64,000 nt of DNA from Alphaproteobacteria bacterium (GTDB lineage Bacteria > Pseudomonadota > Alphaproteobacteria > Micavibrionales > Micavibrionaceae): contig JAJRSA010000015.1 of the NCBI GenBank assembly GCA_024279035.1, forward strand, positions 21,881 through 85,880, read 5' to 3'. Of the stretch, positions 1 to 11,177 are shown piece after piece. The position numbers were made by a program, and so were the translations under genes. Below the pieces are notes generated by a model, which worked only from the letters and a program-made list of their open reading frames with translations, had not been told where the DNA came from and did not search any database. Positions within the stretch are counted from its first letter, which is position 1. Every line of letters starts with the position of its first letter.

Positions 1-1395
1 ATATCCTTTATTTTGAAGCTTATGAGCGACAATTTTATATCCAAATGTTTGAGGCCTCTGGATTTCTGGAAGAGTAGAAAAAATCAACGGATTGGGCTCT
101 GAAAAAAGAGTCATGACCTCAACATAATAAGCCCACCCTAACGCCGTTTGCAATTGAGGAATGGTAAGGTTTTTATACGGGAAAACAAGGTCTCCACAAT
201 AGGGGCGTACGTTTCCTGTAAGCTTAGGATAATCTGTTATACTTTTATGACCAAAATATATATAGACATCGCTCGTCCCATAAAATGTAAGAGCATCGTT
301 AAAATTAACGACTCCAGGGCTTGAAAACACAAGTTGTGAAAGCCCTGCTCCAGCATTTACTTTTACAAAGTAAGGCTGGATATCAATATCATACATTTGC
401 TTATAGGCATAAATGCATGTATGTATTAAATTAGCATACGCAATTAGTCCTGACACATCAGGAGCTTGAGGATGCACAATCAATCCATTTGATACATAAG
501 AGCCTCCACCACTATAGGATGGCGCTTGAGTATAGGCATTTCCATTGACATCAGTGTAGCTATAATTCGGTCCTTGATATGCAATGGGAGCACCTGTCCC
601 AAAAGGGGAGGTAACACCTGGAGCTGCGTTAAATGCAAGCCATACATTGGTTGCCACACCCGACCCATATTTTGCAACATAGAGAAGTATGTACTGCGCA
701 GAATTAAGACCATAATTTCCCATGGGAACAAGGAGTCCAAGAGCCAGAACTAGCCTCAATGGCCCCCATATTTTATGAAACCTTTCTCCAAAGAGATTCC
801 CCGAAAAAGCGGTTTCCCCAACAATTGACACAATATAATATAGAAAGATAAAACCAGCAAGAATCCACAGAGCAGTATTATAAAATGCTAACATACTATG
901 CAGTCCGACCTGAAAAGGCGTTGGGAAAACAGGCACAGTTGCAGCATATCCAGAGTTATACACACCAGGTATACCAAAAATACGATCTAAAATTTCAAAG
1001 GCAATATCAGTCGCTGGACTTGCAGTAATGACAGTTGCCATCAATGCATGAGCACTATTCGAAAAAAAAGAAAAGGCGAATCCAAAAGCAAAAAGAATAA
1101 ACAAAAAGAATGTTAAAAGCGTCGCTCCAAACACAACAATTTTATCAATATTCTTGCGATCAAATGTAAGTTCATTTGCAGCAACAGAGACCAGAGAAAC
1201 AATTCCAAATCGTCCATAATTATCCATATTAAGATAAGGGTGCGTTGCAGGCAAAAGCCCTAAATTTTTATAAAGGCTGGCCAAGAACATGGGGAGGTAA
1301 TAGAAGTGACTAAACAATGTTTTCAAGCGTGGAAATACGCCCGGTAAGGTCGCATACATAAACACATTTTTTGGTTTTAATTCAACCTCTTGCAC
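1..1395 (-). CDS. DotA/TraY-family type IV secretion membrane protein, 3' end outside window
   Basis: An uninterrupted reading frame of 465 codons runs off the left edge, so the C-terminus is missing. The start is a GTG (1393-1395) with AGGAGGGG six bases upstream (1402-1409). The protein has hydrophobic segments near residues 88-112 and 175-192, then a stretch containing FGERFHKIWGPLRLVLALG and LLVPMGNYGLNSAQYILL. That pattern is typical of DotA/TraY, the polytopic inner-membrane component of IncI-conjugation and Dot/Icm-type (type IVB) secretion systems, and is usually followed by further membrane segments. The family call comes from this central signature and the topology. No other dot/icm gene is in view, so a full system cannot be confirmed. 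It is transcribed away from acpP. Confidence 0.75.
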   Translation of the reverse strand, partial: MQEVELKPKNVFMYATLPGVFPRLKTLFSHFYYLPMFLASLYKNLGLLPATHPYLNMDNYGRFGIVSLVSVAANELTFDRKNIDKIVVFGATLLTFFLFILFAFGFAFSFFSNSAHALMATVITASPATDIAFEILDRIFGIPGVYNSGYAATVPVFPTPFQVGLHSMLAFYNTALWILAGFIFLYYIVSIVGETAFSGNLFGERFHKIWGPLRLVLALGLLVPMGNYGLNSAQYILLYVAKYGSGVATNVWLAFNAAPGVTSPFGTGAPIAYQGPNYSYTDVNGNAYTQAPSYSGGGSYVSNGLIVHPQAPDVSGLIAYANLIHTCIYAYKQMYDIDIQPYFVKVNAGAGLSQLVFSSPGVVNFNDALTFYGTSDVYIYFGHKSITDYPKLTGNVRPYCGDLVFPYKNLTIPQLQTALGWAYYVEVMTLFSEPNPLIFSTLPEIQRPQTFGYKIVAHKLQNKGY

Positions 1396-1695
1396 TAAAA
1401 ACCCCTCCTATTATAGATATAGTAATATATCTTCATTTTATCAAAAAAGTGATAAATTTTATTTAATTTCCTTTATATTGTAGCATGATAGATAAAAAGA
1501 ACGCCAACTTTTCACCATAATTTTTTTATGCTCAAAAAACATATCCACAACATCTTTTTGATTTTTTCTGACCACAAGGTCGATTTAGCTCCCATTACAT
1601 GCTACCAAAATAAAAGTCTTGCAATCGGGATAGAGGGGCTATATCTTCACGCCCGATTGACTTCATAGACGTGAACGAACAGAAAAGGAAATACT
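1396..1695. other. Divergent intergenic region with putative acpP promoter
   Basis: About 300 bases separate the DotA-like gene (minus) from acpP (plus). The left part is very AT-rich and holds the ribosome-binding site of the DotA-like gene. On the plus strand TTGCAA (1619-1624) lies 17 bases before TATCTT (1642-1647), a weak sigma70-like pair that could drive acpP-fabF. No RNA gene or small ORF stands out. Confidence 0.35.
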
Positions 1696-1932
1696 ATGAG
1701 TGACGTAGCTGAACGCGTAAAAAAGATTGTTGTTGAACATCTTGGCGTAGAAGAAAGCAAAGTTTCAGAAGCGGCAAGCTTCATTGATGATTTGGGCGCA
1801 GACTCATTGGATACAGTTGAGCTTGTGATGGCCTTTGAAGAGGAATTCAATGTTGAAATTCCTGATGATGCCGCAGAAAAGATTCAAACTGTTGGAGATG
1901 CTGTGTCCTTCATCTCTGAGAATGTTGCATAG
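1696..1932 (+). CDS. acpP: Acyl carrier protein AcpP
   Basis: Small acidic protein of 78 residues that carries growing acyl chains in type II fatty acid synthesis. The phosphopantetheine attachment motif [10 protein letters not shown] is present with Ser37, in the context expected for AcpP, and the length matches the family. The ATG is preceded by AAAGGAAA, an acceptable ribosome-binding site. It is followed 40 bases later by fabF in the same direction, the common acpP-fabF arrangement, so the two are probably co-transcribed. High confidence. Confidence 0.97.
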   Translation: MSDVAERVKKIVVEHLGVEESKVSEAASFIDDLGADSLDTVELVMAFEEEFNVEIPDDAAEKIQTVGDAVSFISENVA

Positions 1933-1972
1933 TCGCCCCATTTTAACTCCCCATTTACTGACGTAGAAAATT

Positions 1973-3250
1973 ATGAGACGTGTTGTTGTTACAGGTTTAG
2001 GGATGGTGTCCCCCCTCGGTGTAGGGGTTAACCATAACTGGTCTGCAATTACGCGCGGGCAAAGCGGGATTCGTAAAATAGATCGTTTTGATGCATCTGA
2101 TATTTCGTCCCGAATTGCTGGACTTGTTCCTTATAATTCAGAAATTTTTGGAAAAGGTAAAGAGTATGCTTTTGATCCTGACAAATATGCTAGCCCCAAA
2201 GATCAAAAGAAGATTGATACATTCATCCTCTATGCCCTTGCCGCGGCAGCAGAAGCCGTTGAAGACAGCGGCTGGACACCAGAAGATGAGTTATCATTAG
2301 AGCGTACGGGCGTGATGATTGGCTCTGGGATTGGTGGATTACAAACAGTTCATGAAACAGGACGAACATTGGATGCTAAGGGACCACGCCGTGTGTCCCC
2401 TTTTTCTGTGCCTGCCATGCTGATTAATTTAGCCTCTGGACATGTCTCTATCAAATATGGCTTTAAAGGCCCTAATCACTCTGTCGTGACGGCCTGCGCC
2501 AGCGGAACACATGCCATTGGAGACGCAGCACGTATGATTGCCCTTGATGACGCCGATGTTATGGTCGCAGGGGGCGCAGAAGCAGCTGTGAACCGTATTG
2601 GCGTATCTTCTTTTGCGGCGGCGCGTGCCTTATCGACTGGTTATAATGATACACCAAAAGAAGCCTCTCGCCCTTTTGACGAAGGACGGGATGGTTTTGT
2701 CATTGCCGAAGGGGCGGGGATTTTGATCTTGGAAGAATATGAACATGCCAAGGCTCGGGATGCACATATCTACGGTGAAATTATTGGATACGGTCTCTCA
2801 GGAGATGCCCATCACATTACCTCTCCTGCCCCTGATGGAAGTGGTGGATTTCGAGCTATGAAGGCTGCTTTGAAACGCGCAAAAATTAATCCTGAAGATG
2901 TAGATTATGTGAATGCACACGGGACATCTACTCCCATGGGAGATGGAATTGAATGTGGAGCCATAAAACGTCTTTTTGCGAATACACTTGAGACAGTCTC
3001 TATGTCCTCCACAAAATCCTCTATCGGACACTTACTTGGGGCGGCTGGGGCTGTAGAAGCAATTTATTCCTTTAAAACTCTGGAAACAAATATGCTTCCC
3101 CCAACATTAAATTTGGATAATGTTTCTGAGCCTTGTCAAGGTATTGACCTTGTCCCTAAAGAAACAAAAGAAAAGACTGTAAATATTGTTCTTTCAAATT
3201 CCTTTGGTTTTGGTGGAACAAATGCCAGTCTTGTCATGAAGTCGGTGTAA
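1973..3250 (+). CDS. fabF: 3-oxoacyl-[acyl-carrier-protein] synthase II (FabF)
   Basis: Condensing enzyme that elongates acyl-ACP with malonyl-ACP. At 425 residues it has the normal FabF length. The Cys-His-His triad is visible: Cys175 in VVTACASGTHA, His316 in NAHGTSTPMGD and His353 in SIGHLLGAAGA. The C-terminal NSFGFGGTNASL motif is intact. It lies downstream of its substrate carrier gene acpP. It ends three bases before the end of the convergent argS; a short palindrome covers the junction (about 3244-3256) but no clear terminator is present. Confidence 0.97.
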   Translation: MRRVVVTGLGMVSPLGVGVNHNWSAITRGQSGIRKIDRFDASDISSRIAGLVPYNSEIFGKGKEYAFDPDKYASPKDQKKIDTFILYALAAAAEAVEDSGWTPEDELSLERTGVMIGSGIGGLQTVHETGRTLDAKGPRRVSPFSVPAMLINLASGHVSIKYGFKGPNHSVVTACASGTHAIGDAARMIALDDADVMVAGGAEAAVNRIGVSSFAAARALSTGYNDTPKEASRPFDEGRDGFVIAEGAGILILEEYEHAKARDAHIYGEIIGYGLSGDAHHITSPAPDGSGGFRAMKAALKRAKINPEDVDYVNAHGTSTPMGDGIECGAIKRLFANTLETVSMSSTKSSIGHLLGAAGAVEAIYSFKTLETNMLPPTLNLDNVSEPCQGIDLVPKETKEKTVNIVLSNSFGFGGTNASLVMKSV

Positions 3251-3253
3251 TTA

Positions 3254-5011
3254 TTACATTCGTTCGGGAACTTTAATTCCCAATAGCCCCATACATGTTT
3301 CAATTTGATCCAAGATAAGCTTGCACAAAGCTAAATGGCTTGATTTCACAGTCTCATTTCCCTCAGACAAAATATGGCAGTGATTGTAAAAACTACTAAA
3401 ATTCTGGGCAAGGCTATACACATAATCACAGAGGATATGTGGCGTATAATTGCGACAGGTTCCCTCTAAAACATCAGGAAATGTTGTGAGAAGGAGAATA
3501 ATCTCTTTATTGCTTTCCGAAACGAGAATGTCTTTGAAAGAGTGATCTCCTGCTTTTTTCAAAAGAGATTTAATACGTACAGCTTGATAGAGAATATAAG
3601 GCCCTGTCTTGCCCTCAAAAGAGGTTAAGCGATCTAAATCAAAGATATAATCAGAAATTCGGTTATTTTGAAGATCTGCAAATTTAATGGCAGAGATCCC
3701 TATTTTTGTTGCAATATCATTTTTTTCTTTGTCTGATAAATCATTTTCTGCATGAACTTCGTTAAGCTTCTCTAGGGATTTGTGAATGGCCATCTCTAGA
3801 AAGTCGTCAAGCTTCATTACACCACCTTCACGGGTTTTAAATGGTGTTCCGTCTGTTCCGTTCATTGTACCAAATCCTGCATGGATGAGCTCTGTAGAGT
3901 CAGGAACAATCCCTGCTTTTTGAACAGCTCGAAAGACTTGCTCAAAATGAAGATGTTGACGTTGATCCGCCACATAGATGATTTTAGACGGATGATACAA
4001 ATTCATACGTTCTACAAGCGTAGCCATATCAGTTGTTCCATACATTACAGCCCCATCTTTTTTGTAAAGGATAAGAGGGGGAATCTCTTTCGTATCATTG
4101 TGTTGCTCAACAGAAATTACAAGAGCGCCTTCACTTTGAAGGGCGTAAGATTTTTCCTTTAGGAGATCAACCATTGGAGCAATCAGATCGTGGACATCAG
4201 ACTCCCCCTTCCACAAATCAAAATGAACATCGAGAGATGCATAGTTTTCTTTCATGCTTTCCACAGAGACATTTGTAAAATGCTTCCACAGAACGTAATA
4301 TCCAGCTCGTTTGTTTTGAAGATCAAGTGTTGCACTTTGTGCCTGTTTATGGCGGTCTGGATCAGCTTTACAAGCTTTGGAAGCGGTCGGGTAAAGTTCT
4401 TCAAAATCTTTAATCGTCAAAGGAGTTTCTTGAGGATAATCCCCCGAAAAATCAGGATCAAAATAAACCCAATTAGGATAACGAATTTCAAGTTCTGACA
4501 AAATCATCCCCATGGGCGTACCCCAATCTCCCATATGAACGTCGGAGATTGTTTTATAGCCAACATAAGACAAGATTTTCCGCAAAGAATCACCAATAAT
4601 GGCTGTCCTTATATGTCCGACATGCATTGCTTTTCCAAGATTTGGCCCTCCATAGTCAAGCACAATAGTTTGCCCTTGCCCTAGATTAGGAGCTCCAAAT
4701 CTGTCCGTCATAATCGTTTGTTGGAGGTGACTTTGGAGATACGCATCCGTAACAGTGAGATTGATAAACCCAGGGCCTGCGATTTCAACAGTTTCAAATT
4801 CTACCCGATCTCTGAGAAGAGCCACAATATCTTCAGCAATCTGACGAGGGGCTTTTTTAGCAATACGCGCAGCACTCATCGCCCCATTACATTGAAACTG
4901 TGCCAGATCAGGACGATCGGAGACATCCACTTGCCCAAGTTCGACAGGGAGCTCCAGTTGAACAAAAATGTCTGAGACAATCTCAGTAAGACGAGAAGAA
5001 AGTGAGGACAT
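3254..5011 (-). CDS. argS: Arginyl-tRNA synthetase
   Basis: Class I aminoacyl-tRNA synthetase of 585 residues that charges tRNA-Arg. The N-terminal additional domain (about 1-100) is followed by the catalytic domain with a HIGH-type motif HVGH at residues 130-133 in GPNLGKAMHVGHIR. The C-terminal anticodon-binding helical domain ends in the typical LLGIKVPERM. It starts 13 bases after the gyrB stop on the same strand, so the pair probably forms an operon. No unusual features. Confidence 0.97.
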   Translation of the reverse strand: MSSLSSRLTEIVSDIFVQLELPVELGQVDVSDRPDLAQFQCNGAMSAARIAKKAPRQIAEDIVALLRDRVEFETVEIAGPGFINLTVTDAYLQSHLQQTIMTDRFGAPNLGQGQTIVLDYGGPNLGKAMHVGHIRTAIIGDSLRKILSYVGYKTISDVHMGDWGTPMGMILSELEIRYPNWVYFDPDFSGDYPQETPLTIKDFEELYPTASKACKADPDRHKQAQSATLDLQNKRAGYYVLWKHFTNVSVESMKENYASLDVHFDLWKGESDVHDLIAPMVDLLKEKSYALQSEGALVISVEQHNDTKEIPPLILYKKDGAVMYGTTDMATLVERMNLYHPSKIIYVADQRQHLHFEQVFRAVQKAGIVPDSTELIHAGFGTMNGTDGTPFKTREGGVMKLDDFLEMAIHKSLEKLNEVHAENDLSDKEKNDIATKIGISAIKFADLQNNRISDYIFDLDRLTSFEGKTGPYILYQAVRIKSLLKKAGDHSFKDILVSESNKEIILLLTTFPDVLEGTCRNYTPHILCDYVYSLAQNFSSFYNHCHILSEGNETVKSSHLALCKLILDQIETCMGLLGIKVPERM

Positions 5012-5024
5012 ATTCTACCGTACC

Positions 5025-7484
<2,460 letters not shown>

Positions 7485-7615
7485 TTAAACCTAACATATT
7501 AAAATAAAACATTTTTTCTGAATATTTGAACAGAGATTATTTATAGCATTTTATGGAAGGAAATCATAGGGAAAACCCCAGAAAAGAGTGTATTCTTTTA
7601 CCACAGAGCCTCTCT

Positions 7616-7654
7616 GTCATCGCCTGAATGTGTTTACACATTCTAGGGCGATCC
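7616..7654 (+). repeat. Palindromic repeat, copy A
   Basis: A 39-base element beginning GTCATCGCC and ending GGGCGATCC folds into a long imperfect hairpin: CATCGCC pairs with GGGCGAT(G), and GAATGTG pairs with CACATTC around a TTTA loop. It belongs to the same family as the inverted neighbour at 7673-7712. The two differ by paired substitutions that keep the stem. Such elements resemble REP/BIME intergenic repeats. Confidence 0.65.
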
Positions 7655-7672
7655 AGAGTGTAAGATCTCAAT

Positions 7673-7712
7673 GGATTCCCCTAGAATTGTCTACGACAAT
7701 TCAGGGAATGAC
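7673..7712 (-). repeat. Palindromic repeat, copy B, inverted relative to copy A
   Basis: Read on the minus strand this begins GTCATTCCCTGAATTGTC and ends GGGGAATCC, the same layout as copy A. The stem pairs GAATTGTC with GACAATTC around a three-base loop, extended by ATTCCC/GGGAAT. TC/GA replaces CG/CG of copy A in the outer stem. It sits just downstream of the stop of the LapA-like gene and could also stabilise or end that transcript. Confidence 0.65.
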
Positions 7713-7725
7713 AAAGAAAGGATTC

Positions 7726-8040
7726 TTATAATGAGGTTTCAATGACAGGAGTAGATGAAACAGGATTTTTGCGGGATTCTTCTAAATCAACCTCAAGTCT
7801 CTTAATCTCTTTTGTGCTGTGACGGAGTTTTGAGCGTGTTTTGTGGCCACTGAACCACACCATAACGCCTCCCCAGAAAAACCCCAGTGTGAGAGCGGTT
7901 AAAATGATGGCATAGAGGGGAATATCATAAGGATCATGAAAGAGACTCCATTTCACAGAAACCAGATCAAGATTACTCACACTGAATACAATAACAATCA
8001 CAGAGACAATAAATGTGAGGAGCCAACGGAGAATGCCCAT
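7726..8040 (-). CDS. LapA-type (DUF1049) small inner-membrane protein
   Basis: A 104-residue protein with two hydrophobic segments (about residues 4-24 and 42-64) separated by a short loop containing NLDLVSVKWSLF, followed by a charged C-terminal tail with coiled-coil character. This topology and the VxxSxxNxxxVxVxxxF pattern fit LapA/YciS (DUF1049) proteins, linked to envelope assembly in enterobacteria. It follows the ihfB-like gene by 18 bases on the same strand, and the rpsA-ihfB-lapA order is common in Proteobacteria. The molecular role is not certain. Confidence 0.8.
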   Translation of the reverse strand: MGILRWLLTFIVSVIVIVFSVSNLDLVSVKWSLFHDPYDIPLYAIILTALTLGFFWGGVMVWFSGHKTRSKLRHSTKEIKRLEVDLEESRKNPVSSTPVIETSL

Positions 8041-8058
8041 CAGGGAGAATCCTCTCTC

Positions 8059-8346
8059 TTATGCGTTCTCGTCGTTAAGACGTTCGCGTAATAATTTTCC
8101 TGTTTTGAAGAAAGGCATAGATTTTGGTCCAACATCAACACTTTCGCCCGTGCGAGGATTACGCCCGACCCGTGCCGCGCGTTTTTTAACGGAGAAAGCG
8201 CCAAAGCCACGCAATTCAACACGGTCTCCATTGACCAAAGCTTGTATAATCTCATCAAAGATCGTGTTTACAATTGTTTCAACATCTCGCAAATAAAGAT
8301 GGGGGTTGCGTTCTGCCATCCGCTGAATGAGTTCTGATTTTGTCAT
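8059..8346 (-). CDS. ihfB: Integration host factor beta subunit
   Basis: A 95-residue HU/IHF-family DNA-bending protein. The DNA-contacting arm carries [21 protein letters not shown], with the proline that intercalates DNA, and the [13 protein letters not shown] strand precedes it. The N-terminus [17 protein letters not shown] and the position near rpsA favour the IHF beta subunit over HU. It should pair with an alpha subunit that is not in this window. An alternative call would be a generic HU, but I favour IhfB. Confidence 0.9.
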   Translation of the reverse strand: MTKSELIQRMAERNPHLYLRDVETIVNTIFDEIIQALVNGDRVELRGFGAFSVKKRAARVGRNPRTGESVDVGPKSMPFFKTGKLLRERLNDENA

Positions 8347-8450
8347 GGGTCACTCTCTTGTTTCAAAAATGTTTCTAATGTCTATTTATATCATTGTTTT
8401 ACATGAGAAAGCAAGAGACTTTGTGATGATAGCTAAATGTTTGAACATCA

Positions 8451-8513
8451 GGGGCGCGACTGCGCCCCCGTCCCGTATGGGACGAAGCCTGCGTGGCATC
8501 TGAACGCATATAA
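8451..8513 (-). repeat. Three-hairpin repeat element, copy 1
   Basis: Three stem-loops follow each other: GGGGCGC/GCGCCCC with a GACT loop (8451-8468), GTCCC/GGGAC with a GTAT loop (8470-8483), and GCC/GGC with a TGCGT loop (8487-8497), then a tail CTGAACGCATATA. A second copy at about 25521-25586 keeps the loops and tail while the first two stems carry paired substitutions. In both cases the element lies just beyond the stop codon of a minus-strand gene, here rpiA, so it may act in 3' ends of transcripts. Confidence 0.6.
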
Positions 8514-8523
8514 ACAGTATGAT

Positions 8524-9225
8524 TTAGCCAGAGACTATCTCTGGATTATAGCCTTCAAACAGACCAGACTCAACAACACCTACGATCGACTTGATTATTT
8601 TCTCCGTCCCTTTTTCTATAGTGTCTAGAGAAATATCGAGCAAAAAATTTCCATTTTCGGTGACAACAGGCCCATCTTTTTTTTCTGCAAGTCTGAGATG
8701 AATTGCTTTTGGAGACAGAAGATCTTCCAGTTGTTCTTTGACAAGATTGAGCGCATCAGGAACAACTTCAACAGGAATAGGGAATTTCTGCCCTAGTTTC
8801 TCTACAAGTTTTGTTTTATCTGCAATGATGACAGCCTGTTTTGCGGCGCTCATAATAAGCTTTTCTCTAAATAATGCACCGCCTCGTCCTTTGATCAAAC
8901 GAAGGTCTGAGTCAATTTCATCAGCCCCATCAAAGCACCAATCCGGTCTTTTTTCTAATAAGCTCGCCATAGGGAGATTTAAGAACGCACAGACCATTTC
9001 TATTTCTCGTGAGGTTGGAATGAGCGTCACATTAATGTTTTCCGCCTCACAGCGATCTGCAATGGCTTGCAACGTCAAGAAGCACGTTGATCCTGAGCCT
9101 GCTCCCACAATGTCGTCATTGGTGAGTCTCATTGCCAATTTCTGTGCAATTGCGGATTTTTCCTCAAAGTTAGAAATTTCCTTATTCCATGTATCTCTAT
9201 TATAAAAATGGGTGTCCCACGTCAT
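8524..9225 (-). CDS. rpiA: Ribose-5-phosphate isomerase A
   Basis: A 233-residue enzyme that interconverts ribose-5-phosphate and ribulose-5-phosphate in the pentose phosphate pathway. Recognisable RpiA motifs are GAGSGST (phosphate binding), FDGADEID and KGRGGALFREK, which hold the catalytic Asp, Glu and Lys. It sits between rpsA and ihfB, separated from rpsA by a strong terminator, so it is probably transcribed separately. The N-terminus, MTWDTHFYNRDTW, is somewhat longer than typical. Confidence 0.93.
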   Translation of the reverse strand: MTWDTHFYNRDTWNKEISNFEEKSAIAQKLAMRLTNDDIVGAGSGSTCFLTLQAIADRCEAENINVTLIPTSREIEMVCAFLNLPMASLLEKRPDWCFDGADEIDSDLRLIKGRGGALFREKLIMSAAKQAVIIADKTKLVEKLGQKFPIPVEVVPDALNLVKEQLEDLLSPKAIHLRLAEKKDGPVVTENGNFLLDISLDTIEKGTEKIIKSIVGVVESGLFEGYNPEIVSG

Positions 9226-9277
9226 TTTGCTCTCCTGAGTGTGTGTCTCTTACTATAACTTTATACGCACTATCATT

Positions 9278-9306
9278 AAAAAAGCCAGCATAGAAGCTGG
9301 CTTTTT
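9278..9306 (-). terminator. Rho-independent terminator after rpsA
   Basis: GCCAGC (9284-9289) pairs with GCTGGC (9296-9301). The stem is flanked by A-runs on the left and T-runs on the right, so it can work in both directions. On the minus strand it lies 24 bases beyond the rpsA stop codon. Confidence 0.85.
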
Positions 9307-9329
9307 ATATTCTTTATGGAGACTCAAAT

Positions 9330-11045
9330 TTACTTTGAGTCTTTTGGCTTGTCTTGAAGCGCAGCACCAAGGATATCACCCAAAGACGCCCCTGATTCGG
9401 TAGATCCGAACTCTTCGAGCGCTTGTTTGTCTTCCTCAAGCTCACGGGCTTTAATGGAGAGATCAACCTTACGGTTTTTCGCATCAACCGAAAGCACCTT
9501 CGCATCAATTTTTTCACCAATCGCAAAACGGTCTGTGCGTTGCTCAGAACGCTCACGGGAGAGATCAGCCTTCTTGATCGTTCCAACCACACTGTCATTC
9601 ACGCTCACTCTTACGAGTGTTGCCTTCACTTCAGTGATCATTCCTGTGACGATAGCCCCTTTGAAGACTCCCTCCATAGCGCCTTGAAAAGGATCATCTG
9701 ACAATTGCTTAATGCCAAGCGCAACGCGCTCATTATCAGAATTGATGTCCAAAATTTTCACTTCAATATCCTGCCCTTTTTCAAAAGCTTTTAAAGCATT
9801 TTCAGAGGAATCCTCCCATGAAATATCAGACAAGTGAACCATGCCGTCAATATCTTCTCCGACACCAATAAACATACCAAATTCTGTAATATTATTGATT
9901 GGACCTTTGACAATATCGCCAACTTTACGCTCAGCTTCAAAGGCAACCCAAGGATTTTCAAGAGCTTGTTTAATACCCAGAGAAATCCGACGTTTTTCTG
10001 TATCAACGTCCAGAACAACAACATCAACTTCCTGAGATTTAGATACAAGCTTGCTTGGGTGGATGTTTTTCTTTGTCCAAGACATTTCAGACACATGAAC
10101 AAGACCTTCAATTCCGCCTTCAAGCTCAACAAACGCACCGTAATCAGTGATATTTGTGATCCGTCCAGTAAATTTTTCACCTTTCACGTATTTTTTCTCG
10201 AAGCCATCCCAAGGATCAGATTCAAGTTGTTTCATGCCCAGAGAAATTCGTCCACTTTCCTGATTAAAGCGAATGACCTGTACTTCAATTGTTTGACCAA
10301 CGGTCAAAACGTCTGATGGGTGATTAACGCGTTTCCAAGAGAGATCTGTGACATGAAGAAGTCCATCGACGCCCCCAAGATCCACGAATGCACCATAATC
10401 TGTGATGTTTTTAACAACACCCTCAAGAACAGCGCCTTCTGCTATATTCTCTAGAATTTCGCTACGGATTTCCGCACGACTTTCTTCAAGAATAGCACGA
10501 CGAGAGACAACAATGTTCCCGCGTGGGCGATCCATTTTCAAAATCACGAATGGCTGAGGCACATCCATCAAAGGCGCAATGTCTTTGATCGGACGGATAT
10601 CCACTTGGCTTCCTGGCAAGAACGCAATAGCGCCTCCAAGATCCACAGTGAACCCCCCTTTCACACGGTTAAAGATAACCCCTGTGACTTTTTCTTCTTT
10701 CTCATGTGATTTTTCAAGCTCAGTCCAGACTTCTTCACGACGCGCTTTTTCACGAGACAATGACGTCAGGCCATCACGACCCTCCATCCGCTCCACAAAC
10801 ACTTCGATCACATCTCCCATGTTTATTTCAGGACTTTGTCCTGGGAGTGAAAACTCACGCAAGGGAATGCGTCCTTCAGATTTCAAGCCTACATCAACAA
10901 TCGCGAATTCTGTATCAATGTTAACAACAGTTCCGTTAACAACAGATCCCTCGATTGATTTATTATCATTAAATATTTCTCCTAAGAGAGCCGCGAACTC
11001 AAGCGAGCCCTCGCGGTCTTTTAAATTTGCAGCAATATGTGCCAT
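9330..11045 (-). CDS. rpsA: 30S ribosomal protein S1
   Basis: RNA-binding ribosomal protein that helps mRNA dock on the 30S subunit; about 571 residues. Six S1 (OB-fold) repeats can be followed, for example VKNITDYGAFVDLGGVDGLL, ITNITDYGAFVELEGGIEGL and INNITEFGMFIGVGEDIDGM. I start it at the ATG at 11043-11045, giving MAHIAANLKDREG, because the usual S1 N-terminus begins there and AAAGGAAA lies upstream. A start at 11102 would add 19 unsupported residues. It follows aroA and cmk on the same strand, with a 132-base leader that could hold regulatory structure. Confidence 0.96.
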   Translation of the reverse strand: MAHIAANLKDREGSLEFAALLGEIFNDNKSIEGSVVNGTVVNIDTEFAIVDVGLKSEGRIPLREFSLPGQSPEINMGDVIEVFVERMEGRDGLTSLSREKARREEVWTELEKSHEKEEKVTGVIFNRVKGGFTVDLGGAIAFLPGSQVDIRPIKDIAPLMDVPQPFVILKMDRPRGNIVVSRRAILEESRAEIRSEILENIAEGAVLEGVVKNITDYGAFVDLGGVDGLLHVTDLSWKRVNHPSDVLTVGQTIEVQVIRFNQESGRISLGMKQLESDPWDGFEKKYVKGEKFTGRITNITDYGAFVELEGGIEGLVHVSEMSWTKKNIHPSKLVSKSQEVDVVVLDVDTEKRRISLGIKQALENPWVAFEAERKVGDIVKGPINNITEFGMFIGVGEDIDGMVHLSDISWEDSSENALKAFEKGQDIEVKILDINSDNERVALGIKQLSDDPFQGAMEGVFKGAIVTGMITEVKATLVRVSVNDSVVGTIKKADLSRERSEQRTDRFAIGEKIDAKVLSVDAKNRKVDLSIKARELEEDKQALEEFGSTESGASLGDILGAALQDKPKDSK

Positions 11046-11177
11046 AGGTATTAGTTTCCTTTCAAGGATTAAATAGAGGTGAGTGTCCACATTTTCCCGC
11101 AACCAAAGAAACCTTTGACCGCGTGCGGAAGAAACACCTGCTATGGGTTATGCAGTTTTTTTCAATAAATGCAAGGA

